DNA of 64,000 nucleotides, taken from positions 1-64,000 of the forward strand of contig JACKNH010000009.1 of the NCBI GenBank assembly GCA_024234975.1, read 5' to 3'. Each line of letters opens with the position of its first letter. Positions within the stretch are counted from its first letter, which is position 1. Under the pieces are notes generated by a model. The model worked only from the letters and a program-made list of their open reading frames with translations, had not been told where the DNA came from and searched no databases. The position numbers and the translations under genes were made by a program. Below, piece by piece: positions 1-8,633 of this stretch. The stretch comes from Gammaproteobacteria bacterium (GTDB taxonomy: Bacteria; Pseudomonadota; Gammaproteobacteria; Ga0077536).

Positions 1-2
1 AC

Positions 3-350
3 CTTTTCGAGGACAAGGACAGCAGCGACTGGATGAGCCGCCACTTCTTCTCCGGCGGCATGATGCCCAGCGCAGACCTGCCACTGCTTGTGGATAGCCC
101 GCTGCGGGTGACACGACGCTGGCACTGGTCCGGCGAGCACTATGCCCGCACCAGTAACGCCTGGCTGGCCCGGATGGATTCCCGGAAGCAGGCACTGCAG
201 CCGTTGTTCGAAGCGACATACGGCAAGGATTTCGCGGCGCTCTGGTGGCAACGCTGGCGCATCTTCTTCATGGCGTGCGCAGAGCTGTTTGCGTATCGCG
301 CCGGCCAGGAATGGTTTGTCGGTCACTACCTGTTCAGCAGGCGCCGGTGA
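3..350 (+). CDS. CFA-synthase-like SAM methyltransferase, C-terminal end (5' truncated by window)
   Basis: Open from the window edge to the TGA at 348-350; the true start lies upstream. The visible residues include DWMSRHFFSGGMMPS, SGEHYARTSNAWLARMD and a Trp/Phe-rich C-terminus (WWQRWRIFFMACAELF), which match the C-terminal part of cyclopropane-fatty-acyl-phospholipid synthases. Those enzymes add a methylene or methyl group from S-adenosylmethionine to unsaturated acyl chains of membrane phospholipids. The SAM-binding half is outside the window. It is followed after two bases by the DUF2878 gene, so it is the first visible gene of the 1-8127 operon, which holds a second, different CFA-like enzyme at 4879. 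Confidence 0.88.
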   Translation, partial: LFEDKDSSDWMSRHFFSGGMMPSADLPLLVDSPLRVTRRWHWSGEHYARTSNAWLARMDSRKQALQPLFEATYGKDFAALWWQRWRIFFMACAELFAYRAGQEWFVGHYLFSRRR

Positions 351-352
351 TC

Positions 353-895
353 ATGCGCAAGCTGCTCAACTTCGCACTGTTTCAGGCGGGCTGGTTCGCC
401 AGCGTGCTGCTGGGTGCGGGTTCAGCACATTGGCTCGCACCCATAGTCGTAATCGCGATCGTGTTTGTACATCTCCATCTCAGCCCGCAGCGCAAGGCCG
501 AGCTGTACCTGCTCGGCTATGCCCTGCTGGTAGGGCTGTTGTGGGAAAACCTGCTGGCAGTCACCGGTCTGGTTGTGTATCCGTCCGGCCAACCGTTCGG
601 CGTTCTCGCTCCGGTCTGGATTCTCGCCATGTGGCCTCTGCTCGCCATCACCCTGAACGTTTCGCTGCGCTGGCTGCAGGGCATACAGCCAGTGGCAGCG
701 CTTTTTGGTGCGGTGGGCGGTCCACTCGCGTTTCTGGCGGGTGAGCGGCTGGGCGCAGTGCACTTCCCGGATACAATCATCACCATGATGGCATTGGCCG
801 TGGGCTGGGCTGCGCTGTTTCCATTACTGGTCCGAATCGCTGCAAATAACGATGGCCACGCAATGAGCCACGCCATCGAGTCGGAGGCGCGCTGA
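353..895 (+). CDS. DUF2878 family integral membrane protein
   Basis: 180 residues beginning MRKLLNFALFQAGWFASVLLGAG, with about five hydrophobic segments and almost no soluble domain; the N-terminal FQAGWFASVL block is typical of DUF2878. The ATG at 353 is preferred; a GTG at 347 overlapping the upstream stop is possible. The stop overlaps the next start (TGATG at 893-897), so it is translationally coupled to the DUF1295 gene. DUF2878 has no established biochemical role; members commonly sit with CFA-like methyltransferases and DUF1295 proteins, which suggests a part in membrane lipid modification (inference). Confidence 0.9.
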   Translation: MRKLLNFALFQAGWFASVLLGAGSAHWLAPIVVIAIVFVHLHLSPQRKAELYLLGYALLVGLLWENLLAVTGLVVYPSGQPFGVLAPVWILAMWPLLAITLNVSLRWLQGIQPVAALFGAVGGPLAFLAGERLGAVHFPDTIITMMALAVGWAALFPLLVRIAANNDGHAMSHAIESEAR

Positions 896-1695
896 TGTTG
901 ATCCTCTGGACCTACGCTTTGCCACCCCTGTTACTGCTGGCCGCATTGGCGTGGGGCTACGCGGCACGTCGACGCAACGTCAACATCGTCGACAGCCTCT
1001 GGTCACTGTTCTTTCTCCTGGCATCGGCTATCTACCTTGCAGCTGCCGGCACAGCCATGCCAGCGGCACTGCTTCTGTTCGCAATGGTGGCGTGTTGGGC
1101 CGTACGGCTTTCCGTACACCTGTTCATTCGCAACCATGGCAAAGCAGAAGATCACCGTTACGCCGCCATGCGGGCACGCAACCCCCGCTTTAATCAGCAA
1201 AGCCTTTTTACCGTGTTCGGGCTGCAGGCAGTGCTGGCGTGGTTGATATCGCTGCCGCTGGCGTCAGCACTCCTCTCACCGGCACCGCTGCATCCATTGC
1301 ATCTGGCCGGCGCCGGGCTGTTTGTCATCGGCCTCACGTTCGAAGCCGTGGCGGACTGGCAACTCGCCCGCTTCAAGGCACGACCGGACAGTCGCGGCAA
1401 AGTGCTCGATAGCGGCCTGTGGCGCTACAGCCGTCATCCCAACTATTTTGGTGAAGCCGTGATCTGGTGGAGTTTCTACCTGTTCGCTCTGGCAAGCGGC
1501 GCAGCCTGGACGGTCATCGCGCCGCTGTTGATGACGGTGCTGCTGCTGAAAGTGTCCGGCGTGAGTCTGCTGGAGAAGGATATCCACCAGCGACGCCCCG
1601 CGTACCGTCACTATATAGAGACGACATCGGCTTTCATTCCATGGAAGCCTGGCGCGCAAGTGACGACGATGTCGTCGGCGCAGGAACCGCGATGA
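895..1695 (+). CDS. DUF1295 / steroid 5-alpha-reductase-like membrane protein
   Basis: 266 residues with about six or seven membrane segments. It carries the DUF1295 hallmark WRYSRHPNYFGE near residue 180-195, which is shared with the C-terminal, NADPH-linked part of steroid 5-alpha-reductase and isoprenylcysteine methyltransferase-type folds. Such proteins may reduce or modify lipid or isoprenoid substrates in the inner membrane; the reaction here is unknown. It overlaps both neighbours (TGATG before, ATGA after), so it is one cistron of a compact operon. Confidence 0.92.
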   Translation: MLILWTYALPPLLLLAALAWGYAARRRNVNIVDSLWSLFFLLASAIYLAAAGTAMPAALLLFAMVACWAVRLSVHLFIRNHGKAEDHRYAAMRARNPRFNQQSLFTVFGLQAVLAWLISLPLASALLSPAPLHPLHLAGAGLFVIGLTFEAVADWQLARFKARPDSRGKVLDSGLWRYSRHPNYFGEAVIWWSFYLFALASGAAWTVIAPLLMTVLLLKVSGVSLLEKDIHQRRPAYRHYIETTSAFIPWKPGAQVTTMSSAQEPR

Positions 1696-2324
1696 AATTC
1701 CTCTATCCACTCATGCTGCTGGCTTGCAGTTCACTCGCGCAGGCCACCACCACGAATTTGACCTTCGATGTGTTCCTCGGCAACGACCCTATCGGCTTTC
1801 ATCGCGTCAGCATAGAAGACCTGCCCGATGGGCGGCGGGTGCGGGTTGAAGCGGCAATGAAGGTGCGCTTTCTGTTTTTCACCGCGTTCCGTTACCACCA
1901 TGTGGCTGATGAGCGCTGGCGCGACGGCTGCATTCTGGCGCTGGAAACGCGCACCAACAACGATGGTGATCGGCTGCAGGTCGCCGCGGAACCACTGACC
2001 GGTGCGTTGGAGATCGACACTGGCAAGGAACGCACACGACTGGAAGGCTGTGTACGGACCTTTGCCTATTGGGCGCCCGACCTGCTGGACAGCGAATTCC
2101 TGCTGAATACCCAGAACGGAAATTATGAACCGGTGCGCCTCACCGAACTTGCGCCCGGCCCGTTCGAATTCAACGGCCGACTATACGGCGCCAGGCATTA
2201 CCGGCTGGATGTCGGCGACAAAGCCAGCATCGACCTCTGGTACGGGGAGGATGACAGCTGGCAGGCATTGCGCACCACGGTCGCTGACGGCCGCGTACTC
2301 AACTACGTACGTCGAGAGGGTTGA
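1692..2324 (+). CDS. DUF6134-like exported protein
   Basis: 210 residues. The ATG at 1692 overlaps the preceding TGA as ATGA and gives a clean Sec signal peptide (MKFLYPLMLLACSSLAQA, probably cut after ALA/QA). The mature part has alternating beta-strand character (FDVFLGNDPIGFHRVSIE, SIDLWYGEDD), typical of a small periplasmic beta-structure, and resembles DUF6134 proteins. No catalytic motif is visible. Its place between DUF1295 and a lipocalin suggests a role in lipid handling across the periplasm (inference). Confidence 0.85.
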   Translation: MKFLYPLMLLACSSLAQATTTNLTFDVFLGNDPIGFHRVSIEDLPDGRRVRVEAAMKVRFLFFTAFRYHHVADERWRDGCILALETRTNNDGDRLQVAAEPLTGALEIDTGKERTRLEGCVRTFAYWAPDLLDSEFLLNTQNGNYEPVRLTELAPGPFEFNGRLYGARHYRLDVGDKASIDLWYGEDDSWQALRTTVADGRVLNYVRREG

Positions 2325-2335
2325 GGGAGCTTGAT

Positions 2336-2878
2336 ATGTTGAGCCGCTGGTTGACGATGCCATCCGCACTTTTCGCAGCAGCCGCGCTGACGGCCTGCGC
2401 AAGCCATCCGCCCATGCCCGGCGTGGCCGCCGTTGATCTCGACCGGTTCATGGGCGACTGGTACGTCATTGCCAGCATTCCCACGCCGTTCGAGAAGAAC
2501 ATCTACAACGCCGTCGAGCGCTACGACCGTGTCGGCCCGGCGAAGATCCAGACCACGTTCACCTATCGCAAGGGGAGCTTTGATGGCGAGCAAGGTGTGA
2601 TGACGCCAACCGGCTATGTAGACGATGACGGCAGCAATGCCCTCTGGAAGATGCAGTTCATCTGGCCGATTCGCAGTGATTACCGCATCGTCTATCTCGA
2701 CGCGGACTACCGCACCACTGTCATCGCCCGCCGCAAGCGTGACTATGTCTGGATCATGGCGCGGGAGCCCGCCGTCAGCGACAACGAATACGACGCGCTG
2801 GTGCAACAGGTGGCGGCGCTGGGCTATGACATCAGCGAACTGAAACCGGTACCACAACAGTGGGAGGATGCGCGATGA
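2336..2878 (+). CDS. blc: Lipocalin-family outer-membrane lipoprotein (Blc-like)
   Basis: 180 residues. A lipobox (LTAC, lipidation at the Cys near residue 21) follows a short hydrophobic signal. The lipocalin motif is clear: FMGDWYVIASIPTPFEKN (G-x-W) followed by the YDRVG...TTFTYRKGSFDG strands, and a C-terminal VIARRKRDYVWIMAREP strand. The ATG at 2336 is chosen because GAGGGAG lies 7-8 bases before it; an upstream TTG at 2321 in frame is less likely. Bacterial lipocalins bind fatty acids or lysophospholipids and are used in envelope maintenance, which fits an operon that modifies acyl chains. Confidence 0.92.
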   Translation: MLSRWLTMPSALFAAAALTACASHPPMPGVAAVDLDRFMGDWYVIASIPTPFEKNIYNAVERYDRVGPAKIQTTFTYRKGSFDGEQGVMTPTGYVDDDGSNALWKMQFIWPIRSDYRIVYLDADYRTTVIARRKRDYVWIMAREPAVSDNEYDALVQQVAALGYDISELKPVPQQWEDAR

Positions 2879-4146
2879 GAATTGCAGTGATAGGCGGTGG
2901 CATCGCCGGCAACGTGGCGGCGTATCACCTCGCGAGCCAACATCAGGTCACCCTGTTCGAAGCCGCCAGTCACCTGGGCGGACATACCCATACCCACGAT
3001 ATCGAGTGGCAGGGCCGGCATTACGCGGTGGACACGGGCTTCATCGTCTTCAACGATCGCACCTATCCCAGTTTCATCCAACTGTTGAACGAACTCGGTG
3101 TCGGCTACCAGCCAACCGAGATGAGCTTCAGCGTCAAGTGCGACAGCGGCCGTCTTGAATACAACGGCCACTCGTTGAACACCTTGTTCGCGCAGCGTCT
3201 TAACCTGGTCCGCCCGTCGTTTCTGCGTATGGTGCGGGAAATCCTGCGTTTCAACCGCCAGGCGCCGCAGGCGCTTGATTCGGATGCTGGCGAAATGCCG
3301 TTGGATGATTACCTGCGCCTGAACCGTTATTCGAGAGAATTCATCGATCACTACATCGTGCCGATGGGCGCTGCCATCTGGTCCACTGATCCGACGATGA
3401 TGGGCCAGTTTCCCGCGAAGTTCTTCATTCGCTTCTTTGTCAACCACGGCCTGCTCAATATCACGGACCGCCCGCAGTGGAACGTGATCAAGGGTGGGTC
3501 ACGCGAGTACCTCAGGCCGTTGTCCGCGCCGTACGCTAAAGGCATCCGGTTGAATACGCCGGTGGAATCGGTCACTCGTCTGCCCAATGGCGTGAAAATC
3601 TGCAGCCGGGCCCACGGCGCTGAATTGTTTGACGCCGTATTCATCGCCACCCACAGCGACCAGGCGCTGGCCATGCTCGGCGACGCCACCGTTGCCGAGC
3701 GCGAGGTACTTGGCAATCTGCGTTACCAGCGCAACGAAGCGTTGTTGCACACGGATACCTCGGTGATGCCGCGCCGGCGTCTGGCCTGGGCATCATGGAA
3801 CTATCACCTGCAGGAGCAGCGCGCGCAGGTTGCATTGACTTACGACATGAATCGCCTGCAGGGGCTTGAATCGGAACAGCGCTTTCTGGTCACGCTTAAC
3901 AATCATGACGCGGTGAATCCGCGGCATATCCTGAAGCGGCTGGAATACGATCATCCCATCTACACCCTGGCCTGCGTGGCGGCGCAGGCGCGGCGGCAGG
4001 ATATCAGCGGTATCCGCCGCACGTTCTATTGCGGCGCCTACTGGGGCAACGGCTTTCACGAAGATGGCGTGGTCAGCGCGCTGCATGCGTTGGCGGAATT
4101 CAAGGAGGTCGAGCGTGAACAGTTCGCTTTACCACGGGCGGGTTAG
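2875..4146 (+). CDS. FAD-dependent amine-oxidase-like oxidoreductase
   Basis: 423 residues. The N-terminal Rossmann motif IAVIGGGIAGNVAAYHL and the downstream FEAASHLGGHTHT are the FAD-binding signature of the NAD(P)/FAD protein group related to COG2907 and phytoene-desaturase-like flavoproteins. The ATG overlaps the lipocalin stop (ATGA at 2875-2878). The gene set flavoprotein - DUF1365 - CFA-like methyltransferase is widespread; in Rhodobacter sphaeroides related genes have been tied to singlet-oxygen response and furan fatty acids (recalled, not checked here). It probably oxidises or desaturates a methylated or unsaturated acyl chain. Confidence 0.93.
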   Translation: MRIAVIGGGIAGNVAAYHLASQHQVTLFEAASHLGGHTHTHDIEWQGRHYAVDTGFIVFNDRTYPSFIQLLNELGVGYQPTEMSFSVKCDSGRLEYNGHSLNTLFAQRLNLVRPSFLRMVREILRFNRQAPQALDSDAGEMPLDDYLRLNRYSREFIDHYIVPMGAAIWSTDPTMMGQFPAKFFIRFFVNHGLLNITDRPQWNVIKGGSREYLRPLSAPYAKGIRLNTPVESVTRLPNGVKICSRAHGAELFDAVFIATHSDQALAMLGDATVAEREVLGNLRYQRNEALLHTDTSVMPRRRLAWASWNYHLQEQRAQVALTYDMNRLQGLESEQRFLVTLNNHDAVNPRHILKRLEYDHPIYTLACVAAQARRQDISGIRRTFYCGAYWGNGFHEDGVVSALHALAEFKEVEREQFALPRAG

Positions 4147-4882
4147 CCACTGCCGGCACCACCCGCGCAAGCACGCGTTCAACTATCGCCTCTTCCAGTT
4201 CTATCTCGACCTGGACGAGTTATCCGGCGTACTCGACCGCTTATGGTTCTGCTCCAGCCGGCGGCCCGCGCCGATTCGATTCCGCCGCAATGATCATGTT
4301 GGCCCACCGGAAGTCGAGCTCAAAACCGCTGTCCAACGAACGGTGCTGGCGCTGGGCGGCCCCAAGGTCGATGGACGTATCTGTCTGTTGACCAACCTGC
4401 GTTACTTCGGCTACGGCTTCAACCCCGTCAGCTTCTATTTCTGCTTCGATCCTGATGACCAACTGGTTGCGGTACTTGCCGAGGTCAACAACACGCCATG
4501 GGGTGAACAGCATTGTTACCTCGTACCGCGCGCCGATGACGGCGCCGCACCTGCATTGCAGAAAAAGGAGTTTCACGTGTCGCCCTTCATGGATCTCGAC
4601 ATGCACTACCGCTGGCGCGTCAGCGAACCGGGCAGGCACCTGACCATTCACATCGAAAATGTGCAGCATGGCGCACGCCTGTTCGATGCCTCTCTGGCAT
4701 TGGCGCGGGAACCGCTTACCGGTTTGAACCTGGCCCGCATGATGGCCGGCTTCCCGTTGATGACCCTGAAAGTGACAGGCGCCATCTACTTTGAAGCGCT
4801 GCGCCTGTGGCTGAAGAAGATTCCCTTCCATTCCCATTCCAAGTCCAAGGAGGCGCCACTCGCGGCGACTGAGCAGACATGA
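4115..4882 (+). CDS. DUF1365 family protein
   Basis: 255 residues starting at GTG 4115, set by a perfect AAGGAGG at 4102-4108 with a 6-base spacer; this start overlaps the flavoprotein gene by 32 bases. Motifs LYHGRVSHCRHHPRKHAF, LTNLRYFGYGFNPVSFY and EFHVSPFMDLDMHYRW are classic DUF1365 blocks. The function of DUF1365 is not established; it almost always lies between a flavin oxidoreductase and a CFA-type methyltransferase, as here. No signal peptide, so probably cytoplasmic. Confidence 0.95.
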   Translation: MNSSLYHGRVSHCRHHPRKHAFNYRLFQFYLDLDELSGVLDRLWFCSSRRPAPIRFRRNDHVGPPEVELKTAVQRTVLALGGPKVDGRICLLTNLRYFGYGFNPVSFYFCFDPDDQLVAVLAEVNNTPWGEQHCYLVPRADDGAAPALQKKEFHVSPFMDLDMHYRWRVSEPGRHLTIHIENVQHGARLFDASLALAREPLTGLNLARMMAGFPLMTLKVTGAIYFEALRLWLKKIPFHSHSKSKEAPLAATEQT

Positions 4883-6174
4883 CTTCAACGATTATTCCTG
4901 TTGCCGACGGCGCTGCGGCCCCACGCTCCGCCGGACTGTCCCATCGACTGGCGCGGTTCCTGGTCTTGCGGCAGCTGGCGCGAATTTCCGATGGACTGTT
5001 GATGGTCGAGGAAGGCGAACGTCAATGGACCTTCGGCAATCCCTCACGACATCTGCCGCGACCGGTGAAAGTGACGATCGTCAATGCTTCGGCGTGGTCG
5101 GACTTCGCCTTCGGCGGTTCGTCTGAAGCGGGCGCCGCCTATATCAAAGGTAAGTGGCGATGCGCTGAATTGACCGATCTCATCCGCCTGTTCCTGCGCA
5201 ATCACAAAGCATTGCAGGGATTCGACGCGGCTGCCAACCGGCTGTGGCAACCCTTGCACAAGCTCGGCTACTGGCTGCAGCGGAATACCCGCGCGGGCAG
5301 CCGGCGCAATATCGAGGCGCACTACGACATCGGCAATGACCTGTTCGAGCTCTTTCTGGATCGCAACCTGATGTATTCCAGCGCCTACTATCAGACGGTC
5401 GATACCGACCTGGAGACCGCCGCGGTGGCCAAACTCGATCTCGTGTGCCGCAAGCTGGAACTGCGGCCGGAACATCATCTGCTGGAGATCGGTACCGGCT
5501 GGGGCGGGCTCGCGATTCATGCCGCGAAACACTACGGCTGCCGCGTGACGACCACCACCATTTCGCGCGAGCAATACGATCTCGCCTGCCGTCGGGTCAC
5601 CCAGGAAGGTTTATCCGAACGCGTGCACGTATTATGCGAGGATTACCGGGATCTGACCGGTCAGTACGACCGCATTGTTTCGATCGAGATGATCGAAGCC
5701 GTTGGCCACCAGTTCATGGCGGACTATTTCCGCCAATGCAGCCGACTGTTGAAGGACGACGGCAGCATGCTGATCCAGGCCATCACCATCGCCGACCAGT
5801 CCTACGAACAAGCACTGCGTGAGGTCGACTTCATCAAGCGGTTTGTCTTCCCCGGCGGCTTCCTGCCATCGATCACGGCCATGTCCACGGCGTTGACCCA
5901 GGCCACCGACCTGCGCATCAGCCACCTGGAAGATATCGGTCTGCATTACGCCCGCACGCTGCGTGACTGGCGCAAGCGTTTCATGTTCAGGCTCGACCAG
6001 GTGCGTTCACTGGGGTACCCGGAGGAATTCATCCGATTGTGGGACTACTATCTCTGCTACAGTGAAGGCGGATTCGCCGAACGACACCTGGGCACCGTGC
6101 AGTTGCTGATCGCCAAGCCCGATGCCCGGCCCGCCAACGGCTGCTACAGCACCGGGAGTCTCAGACTTGAGTGA
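4879..6174 (+). CDS. CFA-synthase-family SAM-dependent methyltransferase
   Basis: 431 residues. It has an N-terminal lipid-binding region (FAFGGSSEAGAAYIKGKW), then IEAHYDIGNDLFELFLD and YSSAYY typical of mycolic/cyclopropane synthases, and the SAM motif LLEIGTGWGGLAIHAAK around residue 195. The motif SIEMIEAVGHQFMADYF and FKRFVFPGGFLPS complete the family pattern. ATGA overlap with DUF1365 shows coupling. It should transfer a one-carbon group to unsaturated acyl chains; whether the product is a cyclopropane, a methyl branch or a furan precursor cannot be told from sequence alone. Confidence 0.95.
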   Translation: MTSTIIPVADGAAAPRSAGLSHRLARFLVLRQLARISDGLLMVEEGERQWTFGNPSRHLPRPVKVTIVNASAWSDFAFGGSSEAGAAYIKGKWRCAELTDLIRLFLRNHKALQGFDAAANRLWQPLHKLGYWLQRNTRAGSRRNIEAHYDIGNDLFELFLDRNLMYSSAYYQTVDTDLETAAVAKLDLVCRKLELRPEHHLLEIGTGWGGLAIHAAKHYGCRVTTTTISREQYDLACRRVTQEGLSERVHVLCEDYRDLTGQYDRIVSIEMIEAVGHQFMADYFRQCSRLLKDDGSMLIQAITIADQSYEQALREVDFIKRFVFPGGFLPSITAMSTALTQATDLRISHLEDIGLHYARTLRDWRKRFMFRLDQVRSLGYPEEFIRLWDYYLCYSEGGFAERHLGTVQLLIAKPDARPANGCYSTGSLRLE

Positions 6175-6871
6175 TTTTCACGGCCGCGTGTTGGTTATCG
6201 AGGACAACACCGATATCGCGATGTTGCTGGTCGACTTCTTCACCGACCGCGGCCATGTCGTCGACTATGCCCATGATGGCCTGACCGGTCTGCATCTGGC
6301 CGCCAGTGCTGATCACGACGTCATCATTCTCGATCTCGCACTACCCGGACTCGATGGCGTGGAACTGTGCAAGCATCTGCGCTCGGCCAAGCGATCCGAC
6401 GTGCCCATTCTGATGCTGACCGCACGCGATACGCTGGACGACAAGCTCACCGGCTTTGCCGCGGGCGCCGATGACTACCTGGTGAAACCGTTCGAACTGC
6501 TGGAGGTATACGCACGGGTTCAATCGCTGTGGCGTCGATCCCGGATCGGCGGCGGCCGGGCCAGCCTCAACGTTGCCGATCTGTCGCTGGATACCGAGAC
6601 GCGCGAGGTCAGGCGGGGCGAATCAACGCTGCAACTGAATCCGGTCCCGTTCAAGATCCTGCAGTTGCTGATGGAGAACACGCACCGCGTAGTTTCCCGG
6701 CGGGAACTGGAGGCGCATGTCTGGGGTGATGACCCGACGGACAGTGATGCGTTGCGCACCCACATCTCCGCCTTGCGCAACGCCATCGACAAACCCTTCG
6801 AGATGAAACTTCTGCACACCGTTCACGGCATTGGCTACCGGCTGTACACCAAGGATCCCGGGCGGCAATGA
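6167..6871 (+). CDS. OmpR/PhoB-family response regulator
   Basis: 234 residues. Receiver domain (residues 5-120) with acidic pocket IEDN, phospho-acceptor Asp near residue 56 in IILDLALPG, conserved LTARD Thr and DDYLVKPF Lys; C-terminal winged helix (residues 135-230) ending HGIGYRLY. The likely start is the TTG at 6167, which overlaps the CFA stop and has GGGAG eight bases upstream; other in-frame starts lie deep in the methyltransferase gene. The histidine kinase follows with an ATGA overlap. Placement inside the lipid operon suggests it regulates that operon (inference). Confidence 0.93.
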   Translation: MSDFHGRVLVIEDNTDIAMLLVDFFTDRGHVVDYAHDGLTGLHLAASADHDVIILDLALPGLDGVELCKHLRSAKRSDVPILMLTARDTLDDKLTGFAAGADDYLVKPFELLEVYARVQSLWRRSRIGGGRASLNVADLSLDTETREVRRGESTLQLNPVPFKILQLLMENTHRVVSRRELEAHVWGDDPTDSDALRTHISALRNAIDKPFEMKLLHTVHGIGYRLYTKDPGRQ

Positions 6872-8127
6872 GCGACACCGAGCGCTGGCAACGCGTACTG
6901 CTGCAGGCCGGCTTCATCTTCATCACGGTACTGCTCAGTGTTTCCGCCGTGGCGTGGGTGTTGCAGAAAATTCTGGTCGAGCAGGCGCTGGAGCTTGAAG
7001 CCCAATCCTATATTGCCTCATCTGAATCGATACCCGACTTTCCCTTGCCGCGTACGCGTAACCTTGTGGGATACCTCGTTGATCGCAACGGTCAGGGCGA
7101 ATTGCCCGCGGAGCTCGCGGCGCTTGAGCCGGGCCTCAATCAATCAGTCACGCTGCCGGACCACGAGCAGCCCTTGCCGGTGTACGTCAAGGATTTCAGT
7201 CGCGGCCGCTTATACCTGGTGTTTTCCGGTTACAACATCAACCGGCTGGTCGGCCTGTTCGGGCTGGTGCCGGTAACCTTGTTGTTGATCATCATCTACG
7301 GCGCCAGTTGGCTGGCCTACCGCTTGAGTGCGCGCGCGATATCACCGGTACTCCGCATCGCGCGCCGCCTGCGCGACAGCTCTCCCGCCCAGGGCGTGCC
7401 CGAACTTTCAACCGAAGGCCTCAAGGGCGAGACCCGCGAACTGGTGCTGGCGATGGAGGACTACAAGCGCAGATTGGAGGAATTGGTCGAACGGGAGCAG
7501 CGCTTCAGCTCGGATGTCAGCCACGAACTACGCACACCGATCACCATCATCGATGGCGCGGCCCAGTTTCTGGAGCACGAGCCGGGTCTGACCGACCGGG
7601 GGCATCAACGTGCGCAGATGATCCGTCGCGCCTGCAAGGACGTTTCAGAACTCATCGACGCCTTCCTGATTCTTGGCCGTGAGCCACGAAGACTGGCCGA
7701 CTCACAAGCAGTCAACGTCGCCGAGGTGGCCGAAACAGAGCTCGCCAAGCTGGCGCCGCTGGTCGACGACAAGGGTATTGCGCTGGCATTGGAAACCAGC
7801 GCGGAACTGTCGGTTCCGGTCCACCGCAAGGTCATAGAAATCATCCTGAACAACCTCTGCCGCAATGCGATCAATCACGCCGGCAGCAGCACCATCCGCG
7901 TCATCGTCGATGACGCCGGCATACGCGTGGAAGACGATGGAAGAGGTATCGATGATGACCTCCTTCCGCATATATTCGAGCGCCATGTACGTGGTCGTGG
8001 CGCGCAGAAGGCCGGAGAAGGCATCGGCCTGAACATCGTCAAACGCCTGTGCGACCTCTACCGGTGGGAGATACACCTCGCCAACCGCCCGGAGGGAGGC
8101 GTCGTCGCTGCGATAACAATGAAATGA
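6868..8127 (+). CDS. Sensor histidine kinase
   Basis: 419 residues. Two membrane helices (about residues 10-32 and 121-145) bracket a short periplasmic sensor of about 85 residues with no named domain. A HAMP-like linker follows, then HisKA with the phospho-His near residue 219 (SSDVSHELRTPI), N box NNLCRNAINHA, G1 VEDDGRGIDDD and G2 GEGIGLNIVKRL. It is the partner of the upstream regulator. The small sensor domain and the lipid-modifying neighbours make a membrane or lipid signal plausible, but no ligand is visible. Confidence 0.94.
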   Translation: MSDTERWQRVLLQAGFIFITVLLSVSAVAWVLQKILVEQALELEAQSYIASSESIPDFPLPRTRNLVGYLVDRNGQGELPAELAALEPGLNQSVTLPDHEQPLPVYVKDFSRGRLYLVFSGYNINRLVGLFGLVPVTLLLIIIYGASWLAYRLSARAISPVLRIARRLRDSSPAQGVPELSTEGLKGETRELVLAMEDYKRRLEELVEREQRFSSDVSHELRTPITIIDGAAQFLEHEPGLTDRGHQRAQMIRRACKDVSELIDAFLILGREPRRLADSQAVNVAEVAETELAKLAPLVDDKGIALALETSAELSVPVHRKVIEIILNNLCRNAINHAGSSTIRVIVDDAGIRVEDDGRGIDDDLLPHIFERHVRGRGAQKAGEGIGLNIVKRLCDLYRWEIHLANRPEGGVVAAITMK

Positions 8128-8192
8128 AAATCGCCATACCGCCTGATTGCCTGCCGAAAGGTCCAGCGCTGCAAAGCGCCAAAAAATAGGTT

Positions 8193-8300
8193 CCGTCATC
8201 CCGGACACCGCGCAGCGGTGAGCCGGGATTCATAGGGCCTGCCTCCAAGCCGCATGGATTCCGGCGCGCGCCACCTTCGCGGGCCCGTCCGGAATGACGG
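8193..8300 (+). repeat. Dispersed 108-bp repeat, copy 1
   Basis: Starts CCGTCATCCCGGACACCGCG and ends GTCCGGAATGACGG; the ends are imperfect inverted repeats of about 13 bases. The middle contains CATAGGGCCTGCCTCCAAGC and GCATGGATTCCGG. It is nearly identical to copy 2, 66 bases downstream, and to the inverted copy at 50141-50248. No transposase is present, so it looks like a non-autonomous, MITE- or REP-like element. Confidence 0.9.
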
Positions 8301-8365
8301 AACGGGAGTGAACACCGCGACTTCTCCCGCCCCTGCTACGCGGAAACCGCGCAGCCCCGCTTTTT

Positions 8366-8472
8366 CGTCATCCCGGACACCGCGCAGCGGTGAGCCGGGA
8401 TCCATAGGGCCTGCCTCCAAGCCGCATGGATTCCGGCTCGCGCCCTCTTCGCGGGCACGTCCGGAATGACGG
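8366..8472 (+). repeat. Dispersed 108-bp repeat, copy 2
   Basis: Same orientation as copy 1, from CGTCATCCCGGACACCGCGC to GTCCGGAATGACGG. It differs from copy 1 at only a handful of bases, for example in the CTCGCGCCCTCTTCGCGGG segment. The sequence just before it, read on the minus strand, matches the GATGACGAAAA...GGGGCTGCGCGG tail found beside copy 3. Confidence 0.9.
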
Positions 8473-8519
8473 AGCAGTCAGACGAAGCCCGTGCGGATTT
8501 CCCCGCTGTTGGGTGAGGA

Positions 8520-8553
8520 AGAAATAAAAAACGGGGCTGGAAACCAGCCCCGT
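8520..8553 (-). terminator. Rho-independent terminator of the TonB receptor gene
   Basis: Perfect 10-bp stem ACGGGGCTGG / CCAGCCCCGT with an AAA loop at 8531-8553. On the minus strand it is followed by a T-rich tract (complement of 8522-8531). It lies about 80 bases past the stop of the minus-strand receptor gene. Confidence 0.9.
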
Positions 8554-8633
8554 ACAAGTACACCACTGTTTTCAAACACTCCGGTTCAGGAACTGACTTG
8601 CGTAAGGGTCAGCTGCCGAAACGGCCCGGCGGC

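Larger units (their letters stand above)
8128..8633. other. Intergenic region holding two repeat copies and a terminator
   Basis: About 500 bases between the kinase stop and the convergent TonB-receptor stop. Most of it is two direct copies of the dispersed repeat (8193-8300 and 8366-8472), joined by a spacer whose end also resembles the repeat tail. The rest is the terminator hairpin at 8531-8553. Short open frames here encode the repeat itself and are not genes. Confidence 0.85.

Noticed and set aside
8039..8469. Short repeated peptides (MEAGP-DPGSPLRGVRDD type) in three frames
   Set aside because: They are translations of the 108-bp repeat copies, not real proteins.
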